64,000 bases of DNA from Paramagnetospirillum magnetotacticum MS-1. GTDB lineage: Bacteria > Pseudomonadota > Alphaproteobacteria > Rhodospirillales > Magnetospirillaceae. A program made the position numbers and the translations under genes. The DNA lies in assembly GCF_000829825.1 (NCBI RefSeq), contig NZ_JXSL01000009.1, forward strand, positions 186,001-250,000. Direction: 5' to 3'. A model generated the notes under the pieces. It was not told the DNA's origin and made no database searches. It was given only the letters and a program-made list of their open reading frames with translations. Each line of letters opens with the position of its first letter. Positions within the stretch are counted from its first letter, which is position 1. Positions 19,718 through 29,418 of this stretch are shown piece by piece.

Positions 19718-20197
19718 TCAGGCGCTCTTGTGGGCGTCCAGGGTGGCCTGGTAGTGGCCCGCATGCTTCTCCTCGACCTTGGCCAGGGCGGCGAAACGCT
19801 TGGCGGCGGTAGCCAGGATCTTGGCGAAACGCTCGGCGTGCTCCTTGGACTCGGCGATCTGCTCGTCCATCTCCTTGACGGCGGCGTCATGGCCCTCCTG
19901 CTCGGCCAGATGGCGGAACTTGGGGTACATCTCGGTGTATTCGTAGGTCTCGCCATCGATGGCCATCTGCAGCATCTTCTCGACGGTGAGATCGGCCTTG
20001 GGATAGAGCAGTTCAAGATGCCCGAAGGCGTGCAGGGTCTCCTGCTCGGCGGTGCGCTCGAAAACCTCGGCCACCTCGACGGCGCCCAGTTCACGGGCCC
20101 GGCGGGCGAAGTAGAGATATTTGCGGTTCGCCATGGACTCGCCAGCGAAGGCGGCTTCCAGATTGCCGATGGTGGGCGAGGCGGGATTGAAGGCCAT
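19718..20197 (-). CDS. Rubrerythrin, diiron domain only
   Basis: The protein has 159 residues forming a four-helix ferritin-like domain with the ExxH-type ligand pattern (for example EQETLHAFGH and ESKEHAERF). Classical rubrerythrin is about 190 residues with a C-terminal rubredoxin domain. Here the protein ends after the helical bundle and a separate rubredoxin gene follows. Family role: NADH-dependent reduction of hydrogen peroxide in low-oxygen cells. The start has GGAGAG ahead. Several palindromes lie immediately upstream (20257-20297), suggesting repressor or activator control. Confidence 0.9.
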   Translation of the reverse strand: MAFNPASPTIGNLEAAFAGESMANRKYLYFARRARELGAVEVAEVFERTAEQETLHAFGHLELLYPKADLTVEKMLQMAIDGETYEYTEMYPKFRHLAEQEGHDAAVKEMDEQIAESKEHAERFAKILATAAKRFAALAKVEEKHAGHYQATLDAHKSA

Positions 20198-20256
20198 TGG
20201 GGTCTCTCCTTGGTGTGATCCGATGGAGAGACCTTATCGAAACCAATTGATCGAGT

Positions 20257-20297
20257 GAAACGAGTTAAATTCGTTTCTGAAATCGAGTTTATCGATT
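20257..20297. promoter_or_regulatory. Two palindromes upstream of the rubrerythrin operon
   Basis: GAAACGA-N7-TCGTTTC (20257-20277) is a perfect 7-bp inverted repeat. Next to it AATCGA-N5-TCGATT (20281-20297) is a perfect 6-bp repeat. They sit 60-100 bases before the rubrerythrin start in an AT-rich patch, where a promoter is expected. They do not match the FNR consensus TTGAT-N4-ATCAA. A redox or iron regulator is a natural guess but is not shown. Confidence 0.45.
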
Positions 20298-20339
20298 AAT
20301 TCGAGATTGCCCAGTTCGGGCCAGGGCTTTCCTCCTTGT

Positions 20340-20717
20340 CGTCATGGCCGGGCTTGTCCCTCGGCTGCCCGGTTAAATTTAGGATGGCAGACGTGGAGTC
20401 ATGAGACACGGATGTCACGGATGCGGTGCATCGCGCCGCTCACGGATAAACACGGAAATGGTCTCGTTCCCGCCCCCCCGACCCTGCCCCAGGATGACCT
20501 TTCCGTGATCATCCGTGGCCGCGAAGCGGCATCCGTGTCCATCCGTGTTCCATGACCAGATGAAATCCGCATTGGCTCTGCCATTCGGAACTCTCATGGA
20601 AATTTAAACCGGACAGCCGCGGCCTTGTGCCGGGCACCCACGCCCATCCGCCCCTCGTGTTTCGAGGGACGTTCAGACGGAACCGCGTGGGTGGCCGGGA
20701 CAAGCCCGGCCATGACG
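20340..20717. repeat. Nested inverted-repeat element (MITE/REP-like), ~378 bp
   Basis: The outer ends are a perfect 21-bp inverted repeat (20340-20360 and 20697-20717, beginning CGTCATGGCCGGG). Inside, CGGCTG-type arms near 20362-20379 match the complement of 20603-20619, and a third pair (about 20395-20425 and 20529-20556, built on CACGGATG) pairs again. The whole can fold into one long cruciform. No transposase is encoded. The outer motif resembles intergenic palindromes common in alphaproteobacteria (general knowledge, not searched here). Confidence 0.65.
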
Positions 20718-20727
20718 GGAATAGGGC

Positions 20728-22344
<1,617 letters not shown>

Positions 22345-22463
22345 GGCCGGCGACCTCGGTCAGAGAAAACGGGTAGCGCCGCCCCCACCCTTCGGGGCTG
22401 GGCGGCCGCTTCTGGTCAAACACCTTTTTGCAGGCAACGTCAAGGGCGGCCGGAGGGCCCGAC

Positions 22464-22973
22464 CTACTTCTTGCGGAACTTGTCCAGTGCCACCACCTTG
22501 CCGTCGCCGCCCTCGCCGGGAGGATTGGGCTCGGGCTCGTCATCGGTGGACGATGCCGAACCGCGCGGCGGCTGGGGGTCGAAGGCGTCGACCTCCATGT
22601 CGTCGTCATCCTCGTCATCGCCGGGAATGGCCTGGAACTGAAGGCCAAACTTGGCGGAGGGATCGGCAAAGCCGGTCACCGAGGAGAAGGGGATCACCAT
22701 CTTCTCGGGCTTGCCCGAAAACGACAGGGTCACCGTGAAGCCGTCCTCGGTGACGAACAGGTCCCAGAACTGGTGCTGAAGCACGATGGTCATCTCGTCG
22801 GGATGGCGGGCCTTCAGGTGGTCGGCCATTTCCACGTCGGGATGATGGGGGCGGAAAGTGATGTAGAAATGATGCTCGCCCGGCAGGCCATGCTCGGCCG
22901 CAAAAACCAGCGAGTCGCGAACCACGCCGCGCAGGGCCTCTTCCACCATCTTGTCGTAACGCAGTTCTTCCAC
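22464..22973 (-). CDS. sspB: SspB-family ClpXP adaptor (alphaproteobacterial type)
   Basis: About 169 residues. The N-terminal two thirds match the SspB fold (LRYDKMVEEALRGVV, GLPGEHHFYITF, MTIVLQHQFWDL). An acidic, Pro-rich tail ends in the short basic segment ALDKFRKK, the expected ClpX-docking tail. SspB binds ssrA-tagged proteins and delivers them to ClpXP. The tmRNA gene that makes those tags lies just upstream on the same strand. I chose the GTG at 22973 because relatives start shortly before the LRYD segment; a GTG at 23006 and the ATG at 22949 are alternatives. Confidence 0.88.
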   Translation of the reverse strand: MEELRYDKMVEEALRGVVRDSLVFAAEHGLPGEHHFYITFRPHHPDVEMADHLKARHPDEMTIVLQHQFWDLFVTEDGFTVTLSFSGKPEKMVIPFSSVTGFADPSAKFGLQFQAIPGDDEDDDDMEVDAFDPQPPRGSASSTDDEPEPNPPGEGGDGKVVALDKFRKK

Positions 22974-23125
22974 CGGCGAAAAACCCCATCCTCGCGTATC
23001 ACACACCGAAGCCCCTCAGGCGCCGGGCGCACGCCTCCGCGTGCTTGGCTCCCGCGGCAAAAAGCCGCGCGGCCCCTTGGGCCTAGCCGTGTTCCGATGA
23101 CGGGCGTCACTGGAACCCGGAGAAG

Positions 23126-23407
23126 TGGGGGGAGTTCTGTTGCCCGGTTCCCCCCGGACCGCGCTTACGGACTAAGCCGCAGCGGCAAGTTCAACGTTGT
23201 CGTTGGCACTTGTTAGGATTGACCCGATAACGGTGGTATCATGCCGAACGCAAACCAGACCTTTACTGCGCACGTCGATCCTATTTCGCCCCCAAGGTTC
23301 CGGCCCGCGTCGTGGGCCGGGAAATTTGGTGGAGGCGCCGGGTACCGCCCCCGGGTCCGTAACGTCTATTCCGTGTGGCGTTTAGCGTCATAGCCGGTTG
23401 CCCGGCA
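23126..23407 (-). ncRNA. ssrA: Circularly permuted two-piece tmRNA (SsrA)
   Basis: On the minus strand the order is permuted. First comes the acceptor piece, ending in a T-arm and CCTCCACCA (CCA end at 23327). Next is an internal spacer that can pair on itself (23326-23294). Last comes the coding piece, starting GGGGGCGA (23293), which can pair with the acceptor strand. The tag reading frame at 23207-23172 encodes ANDNVELAAAA and stops at TAG. A G6/C6 hairpin (23127-23155) closes the region. TATAGT at 23419-23414 is a candidate -10, overlapping the stop of the upstream cyclase gene. The outer ends are approximate. Confidence 0.92.
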
Positions 23408-23414
23408 ACCGCCA

Positions 23415-24602
23415 CTATAAAGCGGGCCGCAACGAAGCGCCAGCCCTGTCGGAAATGGTTTCGGTCGCGGCCACCACCCGGTTCCGCCCCTGGGCCTTGG
23501 CGCGGTACAGATGCTGGTCGGCCTCGGACATGGCCTGTTCCAGGCGCCGGTCGCCCGCCAGATCGGCCAATCCCAGACTGACCGTGATCCTGGCCTGGCC
23601 AGAATCGGTCGCCACCACCGTCTCGGCCAGGGCGGCACGCAGGCGCTCGGCCACCGGCAGGGCAGCCTCCGGCGAAGTTCCAGGAAGAACCACGGCGAAT
23701 TCCTCACCGCCCAGCCGCCCATAGACGTCCACATCGCGCAGATGATCGCGCAAGACCGCTCCCACCCGGCGCAGCACCTCGTCTCCCACCGCATGGCCGA
23801 ACACATCGTTGACCTGCTTGAAGTGGTCCAAATCCATCATCATCACCGTGATGGGCTGGCCCGAGCGCAGGCACAGCCGCCGCCGGTCCTCTGCGAGATC
23901 CAGGAAATGGGCGCGATTGGCGATGCCGGTCAACTCGTCGGTGGTCGCCATGCGCAGCAAGGACCGGTCGGCGTCTTCCTTGACCAGCAGCAGGAAGGCG
24001 AATCCGTCGCACAGGGAGAAGACATAGCCGAGCAGAAACATGGCCTGGTTGGTCAGGGCGGCGCTCTGTGGATCCCAGGCCTCGCTGGACCAGGCCAGTC
24101 CGGCGCGGGCCAGGGCGGTCAGAGCGATCAGCCCGTTGCTGACCACCAGTAGAACCTGGACCGGCGACCGGCGACGCCCCGAGGCCGCCAGGGCCAAGGC
24201 GCTGAGGCCATAAAGAACGAACAGGGAGGACGAAAATATCACCGCCATGGCGCCGCCCGCGGCGCCGATCCCAATACCAACGAGATATCCCAAGGTCAGA
24301 GCAACCGACATCAGGGCGGCGCCCTTGATACGATCACCGAGCCCCGCATAGGCCAGGAAAGCAGCCAGTTCGACGAAGTGCCCCACCAGATAGAGCACAT
24401 TTCCGGTAAAGCCCCAGGGATGGGAAAACATCGGCTTGATGATGATCAGGACGATCGCCAGCCCTTTGAGCAACTGGGCGGAGGCCCAGCCACGCAGGGT
24501 CGCCCGGCCGCCCTCGGCTCCGGCATAGACCAGCATCAGCAGACCGAACACTAGATTACTGATGGCCAGCGTCATCCATAGCGTCTTGGTGTCGAAACTC
24601 AC
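23415..24602 (-). CDS. Membrane diguanylate cyclase (7TM-GGDEF)
   Basis: The protein has 395 residues. About seven hydrophobic segments fill residues 8-205, forming an integral-membrane sensor. A GGDEF domain (about 215-385) carries the active motif GGEEF and, five residues before it, the RxxD inhibitory site (RDVD). It should therefore make cyclic di-GMP and be subject to product inhibition. The start is a GTG with AAGGAG at 7 bases. It is transcribed toward the tmRNA gene and divergently from thyA. The stimulus sensed by the membrane part is unknown. Confidence 0.93.
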   Translation of the reverse strand: MSFDTKTLWMTLAISNLVFGLLMLVYAGAEGGRATLRGWASAQLLKGLAIVLIIIKPMFSHPWGFTGNVLYLVGHFVELAAFLAYAGLGDRIKGAALMSVALTLGYLVGIGIGAAGGAMAVIFSSSLFVLYGLSALALAASGRRRSPVQVLLVVSNGLIALTALARAGLAWSSEAWDPQSAALTNQAMFLLGYVFSLCDGFAFLLLVKEDADRSLLRMATTDELTGIANRAHFLDLAEDRRRLCLRSGQPITVMMMDLDHFKQVNDVFGHAVGDEVLRRVGAVLRDHLRDVDVYGRLGGEEFAVVLPGTSPEAALPVAERLRAALAETVVATDSGQARITVSLGLADLAGDRRLEQAMSEADQHLYRAKAQGRNRVVAATETISDRAGASLRPAL

Positions 24603-24760
24603 GCGGCACTCCTTTCGCCCAGATATATCTTAAGGCTGGTTTCGCCCCATGTCTCCGTCCAAGACGTGACGGGGTGTGGCGAAAGAAGACACCCCCCGAG
24701 ATTGCATCCCCACAACCTGGGCTGATACAGTGCCGCCGCCCCAACCAGGAGGTTTGGCCC

Positions 24761-25555
24761 TTGCAGCAATATCTCGACCTGTTGCGCCGCATCCGCGCCG
24801 AGGGCGTGACCAAGACCGACCGCACCGGCACCGGCACCACCAGCGTGTTCGGCCACCAGATGCGCTTCGACCTGTCGGCGGGCTTTCCCCTGGTGACCAC
24901 CAAGAAGCTCCACACCCGCTCCATCTTCGTCGAGCTTTTGTGGTTCCTGCGGGGCGATACCAATATCCGTTATCTCAAGGACAACAAGGTCTCCATCTGG
25001 GACGAATGGGCCGATGCCGACGGCGATCTGGGGCCGGTCTACGGCAAGCAGTGGCGGTCCTGGGCCTGCCCCGACGGGCGCACCGTCGATCAGATCACCC
25101 AGGTGGTGGAGATGATCAAGAAGAGCCCGGATTCGCGCCGCCTGATCGTCTCGGCCTGGAACCCGGCCGATATCGAGTCCATGGCGCTCCCGCCCTGCCA
25201 CTGCCTGTTTCAGTTCTATGTGGCCGAGGGCCGCCTGTCCTGCCAGCTTTACCAGCGCTCGGCAGACGTCTTCCTGGGCGTGCCCTTCAACATCGCCTCC
25301 TATGCCCTGCTGACCCATATGATGGCCCAGGTGACGGGGCTGGAGGTCGGCGACTTCGTCCATACGTTCGGCGACGCCCATCTGTACTCCAACCACATGG
25401 AGCAGGCGGAGCTGCAGTTGTCGCGCGCGCCCTTGGCCCTGCCCCGGCTGGAGCTGAACCCGGATGTGAAGGACCTGTTCGCCTTCACCATGGACGACAT
25501 CAAGGTGGTGGACTACCAGTGCCACGCCCATATCTCCGCCCCGGTGGCGGTATGA
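24761..25555 (+). CDS. thyA: Thymidylate synthase
   Basis: The protein has 264 residues, exactly the usual ThyA length. I chose a TTG start because AGGAGG lies 8 bases before it and the protein then begins with the typical [10 protein letters not shown]. Longer in-frame versions have no family support. The active-site cysteine is in [11 protein letters not shown], and [19 protein letters not shown] and the C-terminal APVAV are conserved. It methylates dUMP to dTMP with methylene-tetrahydrofolate, making dihydrofolate. The downstream folA recycles that product. Confidence 0.96.
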   Translation: MQQYLDLLRRIRAEGVTKTDRTGTGTTSVFGHQMRFDLSAGFPLVTTKKLHTRSIFVELLWFLRGDTNIRYLKDNKVSIWDEWADADGDLGPVYGKQWRSWACPDGRTVDQITQVVEMIKKSPDSRRLIVSAWNPADIESMALPPCHCLFQFYVAEGRLSCQLYQRSADVFLGVPFNIASYALLTHMMAQVTGLEVGDFVHTFGDAHLYSNHMEQAELQLSRAPLALPRLELNPDVKDLFAFTMDDIKVVDYQCHAHISAPVAV

Positions 25556-25574
25556 GCGAGACATCCAGCCGGTC

Positions 25575-25680
25575 ATCCCGAGCGAAGCCGAGGGATCTCA
25601 TTCTGGTCCGCCTTTACCGAACCGGACAAATCGCAGCAGACGGCGATTCCTCCTCCCGATGGTCGTCGGAATGACAGAAA
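25575..25680. repeat. REP-like intergenic repeat between thyA and folA
   Basis: The element opens with GTCATCCCGAGCGAAGCCGA and closes with the inverse GGAATGAC, giving imperfect terminal inverted repeats. Such GTCATCCCGAG palindromes are common intergenic repeats in alphaproteobacteria (general knowledge). Its right end overlaps the start codon of folA. Confidence 0.5.
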
Positions 25681-26165
25681 AGAACGTTTCCCTCATCGTC
25701 GCCATCGCCTCGAACGGCGTGATCGGCAAGGACAACCAGCTCCCCTGGCATATTCCCGAGGACCTGAAATGGTTCAAGGAGAATACCCTGGGCAAGCCGG
25801 TGATCATGGGCCGCAAGACCTGGGATTCCATAGGCCGGCCGCTGCCCAAGCGCCCCAACATCGTGGTGACGCGGCAATTGGACTGGCGGGCCGAGGGGGC
25901 ACATGCCGCCCACTCTCTGGACGAAGCCCTGAAGCTGGCGGCGGAACTGGCGCCCGAGGCGTCGGAACTGATGGTCATCGGCGGCAATGCCCTGTTCGCC
26001 GAGGCCCTGGCCCGCGCCACCCGCCTCTATCTTACCGAGATCAGACGCGCCTATGAGGGCGACACGGTGTTTCCCGCCTTCGACCGCGCTCGGTGGAAAG
26101 AAGTCACCCGGCGCCCCAATGACGGCGATCCGGCCTTCGACTTCGTGATTCTGGACCGGGCCTGA
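25671..26165 (+). CDS. folA: Dihydrofolate reductase
   Basis: About 164 residues. The family pattern is clear: VSLIVAIASNGVIG, LPWHIPEDLKWFK, VIMGRKTWDSIG and the NADPH-binding MVIGGNALFAEAL. It reduces dihydrofolate to tetrahydrofolate, closing the cycle with ThyA upstream. I chose the second in-frame ATG (MTEKN); an ATG four codons earlier is possible. The start codon lies within the end of the REP-like repeat, and no strong ribosome site is visible. Confidence 0.95.
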   Translation: MTEKNVSLIVAIASNGVIGKDNQLPWHIPEDLKWFKENTLGKPVIMGRKTWDSIGRPLPKRPNIVVTRQLDWRAEGAHAAHSLDEALKLAAELAPEASELMVIGGNALFAEALARATRLYLTEIRRAYEGDTVFPAFDRARWKEVTRRPNDGDPAFDFVILDRA

Positions 26166-26258
26166 CAGGCTGCTGACAGTCACGATCTTGTAAAGGTTTC
26201 CCCGCTCGACAAAGTCCGCCGAAGCAGGCTATGTGGGGCGCACTCAACCCGAACCGGA

Positions 26259-28007
26259 ATGGCCGGAATGCGTTGGAGCCTGCCCACAGTCGCGGTGGCG
26301 CCGGAACTCAAACCCAATTTTTGGGATCTGGCGATCATACCGATGATCTTCGCGCTGCTGGCCTTGTTGGCCTATGGCGGCGCCCAGATGACCACGCCCT
26401 ATGACGTGGGCGAAAAGCTTGCCCTGTCCCTGGACCCGGCGGGTCTGCCCTATTACCTGCTGCGCAGCGCGCTTCGCATGGCCGCCGCCCTGTTGGCCTC
26501 GCTGGCCTTCACCCTGGTCTACGCCACCCTGGCCGCCAAGGTGCCCGCCCTGGAAAAGGTGCTGATCCCCGTCCTCGACATCTTGCAGTCCATTCCCATC
26601 CTGGGCTTCCTGTCCATCACGGTGACCGGCTTCATCGCCCTGTTCCCCGGCAATCTGCTGGGCGTGGAATGCGCGGCCATCTTCGCCATCTTCACCTCCC
26701 AGGCCTGGAACATGACGTTCAGCCTGTATTCCTCGCTGAAGACGGTGCCCAACGACCTGATCGAAGCCTCGGAAATGTTCCACCTGTCGCCCTGGCAGCG
26801 TTTCTGGCGCCTGGAGCTGCCCTGGGCCATGCCTGGTCTGGTGTGGAACATGATGATGAGCGTGTCGGGCGGCTGGTTCTTCGTGGTGGCCTCCGAGGCC
26901 ATCTCGGTTTCCGGCCAAAGCATCGCCCTGCCCGGCGTTGGGTCCTATATCGCCCTGGCCATCGCCGAGGAGAATCTGGCGGCCATCGGTTGGGCCGTGC
27001 TGGCGGTGCTGGCTGGCATCATGATCTATGACCAGTTGATGTTCCGCCCCCTGGTGGCCTGGGCCGACAAGTTCAAGGTGGATTCCCTGCCCGGCGAGCA
27101 GCAGCCCGAATCCTGGCTGTTGACCCTGATGCAGCGCGGGCGGATGTTCCGCACCCTCGCCCGTTTGCCCTCTGCCATGTGGGACCGCTTCACCTTCCTA
27201 TTGCGCCGCAAGGATCGGGCCCAGCTGTTCCATCAGGCCCCCATCCACATGGTGACCCTGCCCCGCTGGGTCGAGCGGACCTGGGACGGCCTGCTGATCT
27301 GCGGCGCCGTCGGCGCCCTGGTGGAGGTGGCGCTGTTCATCCACGGCTCCATCGGCCTTTGGGAAGTGGGGCAGGTTCTGCTCTACGGCTTTGCCACCGC
27401 CTTTCGGGTGGTCGTGCTGATCTCGCTGGCCTCGTTGATCTGGGTGCCGGTGGGCGTGTGGATCGGCCAGCGCCCCCTGGTCGCCCAAAATGTCCAGTGG
27501 GTGGCGCAGTTCCTGGCGGCCTTCCCCGCCAATCTGATGTTCCCGGTGGCGGTGGTGCTGATCGTCCGTTTCGACGCCAATGTGGATGTGTGGACCAGCC
27601 CGCTGATGATCCTGGGCACCCAGTGGTACATTCTGTTCAACGTCATCGCCGGAGCCTCGGCCATCCCCCAGGACATGAAGGACGCGGCGGGCAATCTGGG
27701 GCTGTCGGGCTGGCTGCGCTGGAAGAAGTTCATCCTGCCCGCCATCTTCCCGTCCTATGTCACCGGGGCGGTGACAGCGTCGGGCGGGTCATGGAACGCC
27801 TCCATCGTCTCCGAACTGGTCAGTTGGGGCGACACCAAGCTGGAAGCCGTGGGCCTGGGCTCGTATATCGCGCGCGCCACCGCCGACGGCGACTTTCCGC
27901 GCATCGCGCTGGGCATCGCCGTGATGTGCCTGTTCGTGATGGGCTTCAACCGCTTTTTGTGGCGGCGCCTTTACATGCTGGCGGCCGACCGGCTGCGTTT
28001 GGACTGA
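26259..28007 (+). CDS. ABC transporter double permease (NitT/TauT-like, two fused membrane domains)
   Basis: The protein has 582 residues and about twelve membrane segments. Two permease halves are fused. Each has an EAA-like loop: NDLIEASEMFHLSPWQRFW in the first half and QDMKDAAGNLGLSGWLRWK in the second. One gene thus supplies both membrane subunits. It overlaps no neighbour and is 11 bases upstream of its ATPase. Nitrate/sulfonate-type importers normally use a dedicated periplasmic binding protein, and none of that type is present here. The substrate is unknown. Confidence 0.9.
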   Translation: MAGMRWSLPTVAVAPELKPNFWDLAIIPMIFALLALLAYGGAQMTTPYDVGEKLALSLDPAGLPYYLLRSALRMAAALLASLAFTLVYATLAAKVPALEKVLIPVLDILQSIPILGFLSITVTGFIALFPGNLLGVECAAIFAIFTSQAWNMTFSLYSSLKTVPNDLIEASEMFHLSPWQRFWRLELPWAMPGLVWNMMMSVSGGWFFVVASEAISVSGQSIALPGVGSYIALAIAEENLAAIGWAVLAVLAGIMIYDQLMFRPLVAWADKFKVDSLPGEQQPESWLLTLMQRGRMFRTLARLPSAMWDRFTFLLRRKDRAQLFHQAPIHMVTLPRWVERTWDGLLICGAVGALVEVALFIHGSIGLWEVGQVLLYGFATAFRVVVLISLASLIWVPVGVWIGQRPLVAQNVQWVAQFLAAFPANLMFPVAVVLIVRFDANVDVWTSPLMILGTQWYILFNVIAGASAIPQDMKDAAGNLGLSGWLRWKKFILPAIFPSYVTGAVTASGGSWNASIVSELVSWGDTKLEAVGLGSYIARATADGDFPRIALGIAVMCLFVMGFNRFLWRRLYMLAADRLRLD

Positions 28008-28018
28008 AGGACCGGGTC

Positions 28019-29377
28019 ATGGCAGACAACACCACTTCCACCGCCCTTCTCGACCTGCGCGGCGTGCGTAAGACCTTCCTCACGCCCGACCGGCGCGAAC
28101 GCACCGTTCTGGAAGGCGTCGACTTCAAGCTGGAAGAGGGCGAGATCGTCGCCCTCTTGGGCAAGTCGGGCTCGGGCAAGTCGACCCTGCTGCGCATCAT
28201 GGCCGGTCTGATCAAGGCCAATGGCGGCGAGGTCAAGTATCGCGGCCACCTGATGACCGGCCCGGCCAAGGGCATCTCCATGGTGTTCCAGTCCTTCGCC
28301 CTGTTCCCCTGGCTGACGGTGGAAGAAAACGTGGAACTGGGCCTTGAAGCGGCGGGAATCCCTAAGGCCGAGCGCGAGGACCGCGCCAACGAGGCCATCG
28401 ATCTCATCGGTCTGGGCGGTTATGAAAGCGCGTATCCGAAGGAACTTTCAGGCGGCATGCGCCAGCGTGTGGGCTTTGCCCGCGCCCTGGTCATGCGCCC
28501 CGACGTGCTGCTGCTGGACGAGCCTTTTTCGGCGCTGGACGTGCTGACCTCGGAAACGCTGCGCGAGGATCTGCTGGAACTGTGGGACGAGCGCAAGATT
28601 CCCACCAAGGGCATCTTGCTGGTCTCCCACAATATCGAGGAAGCGGTCTCCATGGCCGACCGCGTCCTGGTGTTCTCCTCCGATCCAGGGCGGGTCAGGG
28701 CCGAGATCCGCGTCAATCTGCCCCGGCCGCGTGACACGGAATCCGCCGCCTTCCGCCAGATCGTCGACGAGGTCTACACCTTGATGACCGCCAATGTCAG
28801 GGGCGGCGGCGTGGGGGCCACCGAGCAGTTGACGCTCGGCTACCGCCTGCCCGACACCACGCCGGGCAAGATGGCCGGTCTGCTGGAAACCGTCGCCGAG
28901 GCGCCTTTCAACGGCCGTGCCGACCTGCCGCAACTGGCCGAGGAGACCGAGTTGGAGGACGACCAGTTGTTCCACCTGTTCGAAGGCCTGCGCGTCTTAG
29001 GCCTGGCCCGCATCGCCGCGGGCGATATCTTCGTCACCCATTCGGGTCAGGCCTTCGTCGAGGCCGATGATGCCCACCGCAAGGAGCTGTTCGCCGAGGC
29101 TCTGGTCAAGAATATCCCGCTGGCCGCCCATATCCGCCGGGTGCTGGACGAGCGCAAGGACCACCGCGCCCCGGAAGACCGCTTCTTGCAGGAATTGCAG
29201 GACTACCTCACCGATGACGAGGCCGAGCGCGTGCTGGAAACCACCATCACCTGGGGCCGCTACGCCGAGATCTTCGACTACGACTACAATGCGGGCGTGC
29301 TGATGCTGCCCGAGGAAGTGGTCGAGGAACTGGAAGCCGGTGAAGAGACCCGCGACGACCCCGGCGCCAGGGAATAG
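28019..29377 (+). CDS. ABC transporter ATPase with C-terminal AAA-associated domain
   Basis: The protein has 452 residues. The first ~260 form a standard ATPase: Walker A GKSGSGKST, signature LSGGMRQR and Walker B LLLDEPFSALD. The remaining ~190 residues form an extra helical, winged-helix-like domain rich in acidic residues (LPDTTPGKMAGLLE onwards), as in the AAA-associated C-terminal family seen in some NitT/TauT-type ATPases. It could sense a cytoplasmic signal and gate transport (inference). The ATG start at 28019 follows the permease stop by 11 bases; a longer frame reaching into the permease gene is a shadow. Confidence 0.92.
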   Translation: MADNTTSTALLDLRGVRKTFLTPDRRERTVLEGVDFKLEEGEIVALLGKSGSGKSTLLRIMAGLIKANGGEVKYRGHLMTGPAKGISMVFQSFALFPWLTVEENVELGLEAAGIPKAEREDRANEAIDLIGLGGYESAYPKELSGGMRQRVGFARALVMRPDVLLLDEPFSALDVLTSETLREDLLELWDERKIPTKGILLVSHNIEEAVSMADRVLVFSSDPGRVRAEIRVNLPRPRDTESAAFRQIVDEVYTLMTANVRGGGVGATEQLTLGYRLPDTTPGKMAGLLETVAEAPFNGRADLPQLAEETELEDDQLFHLFEGLRVLGLARIAAGDIFVTHSGQAFVEADDAHRKELFAEALVKNIPLAAHIRRVLDERKDHRAPEDRFLQELQDYLTDDEAERVLETTITWGRYAEIFDYDYNAGVLMLPEEVVEELEAGEETRDDPGARE

Positions 29378-29418
29378 TTGCCCGAGACCCGCGAACGTGG
29401 TGCACTGACAGCCGGGGG

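Larger units (their letters stand above)
20198..20727. other. Intergenic region: operators and nested inverted-repeat element
   Basis: This 530-base stretch between the rubrerythrin start and the fumarase stop contains the AT-rich palindromic promoter region (20221-20310) and the nested inverted-repeat element (20340-20717). Short open frames exist on both strands but are explained by the repeats. I see no gene. Confidence 0.6.

Noticed and set aside
20307-20703. Small frames on both strands between rubrerythrin and fumarase
   Set aside because: They lie inside the nested inverted repeats and have no ribosome sites or recognisable composition.
23172-23207. tmRNA tag as a free small gene
   Set aside because: The frame has no own start codon and is the tag part of tmRNA, so it is described within the ncRNA.
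23197-23385. Plus-strand frame of 62 residues
   Set aside because: It lies opposite the tmRNA and is explained by it.
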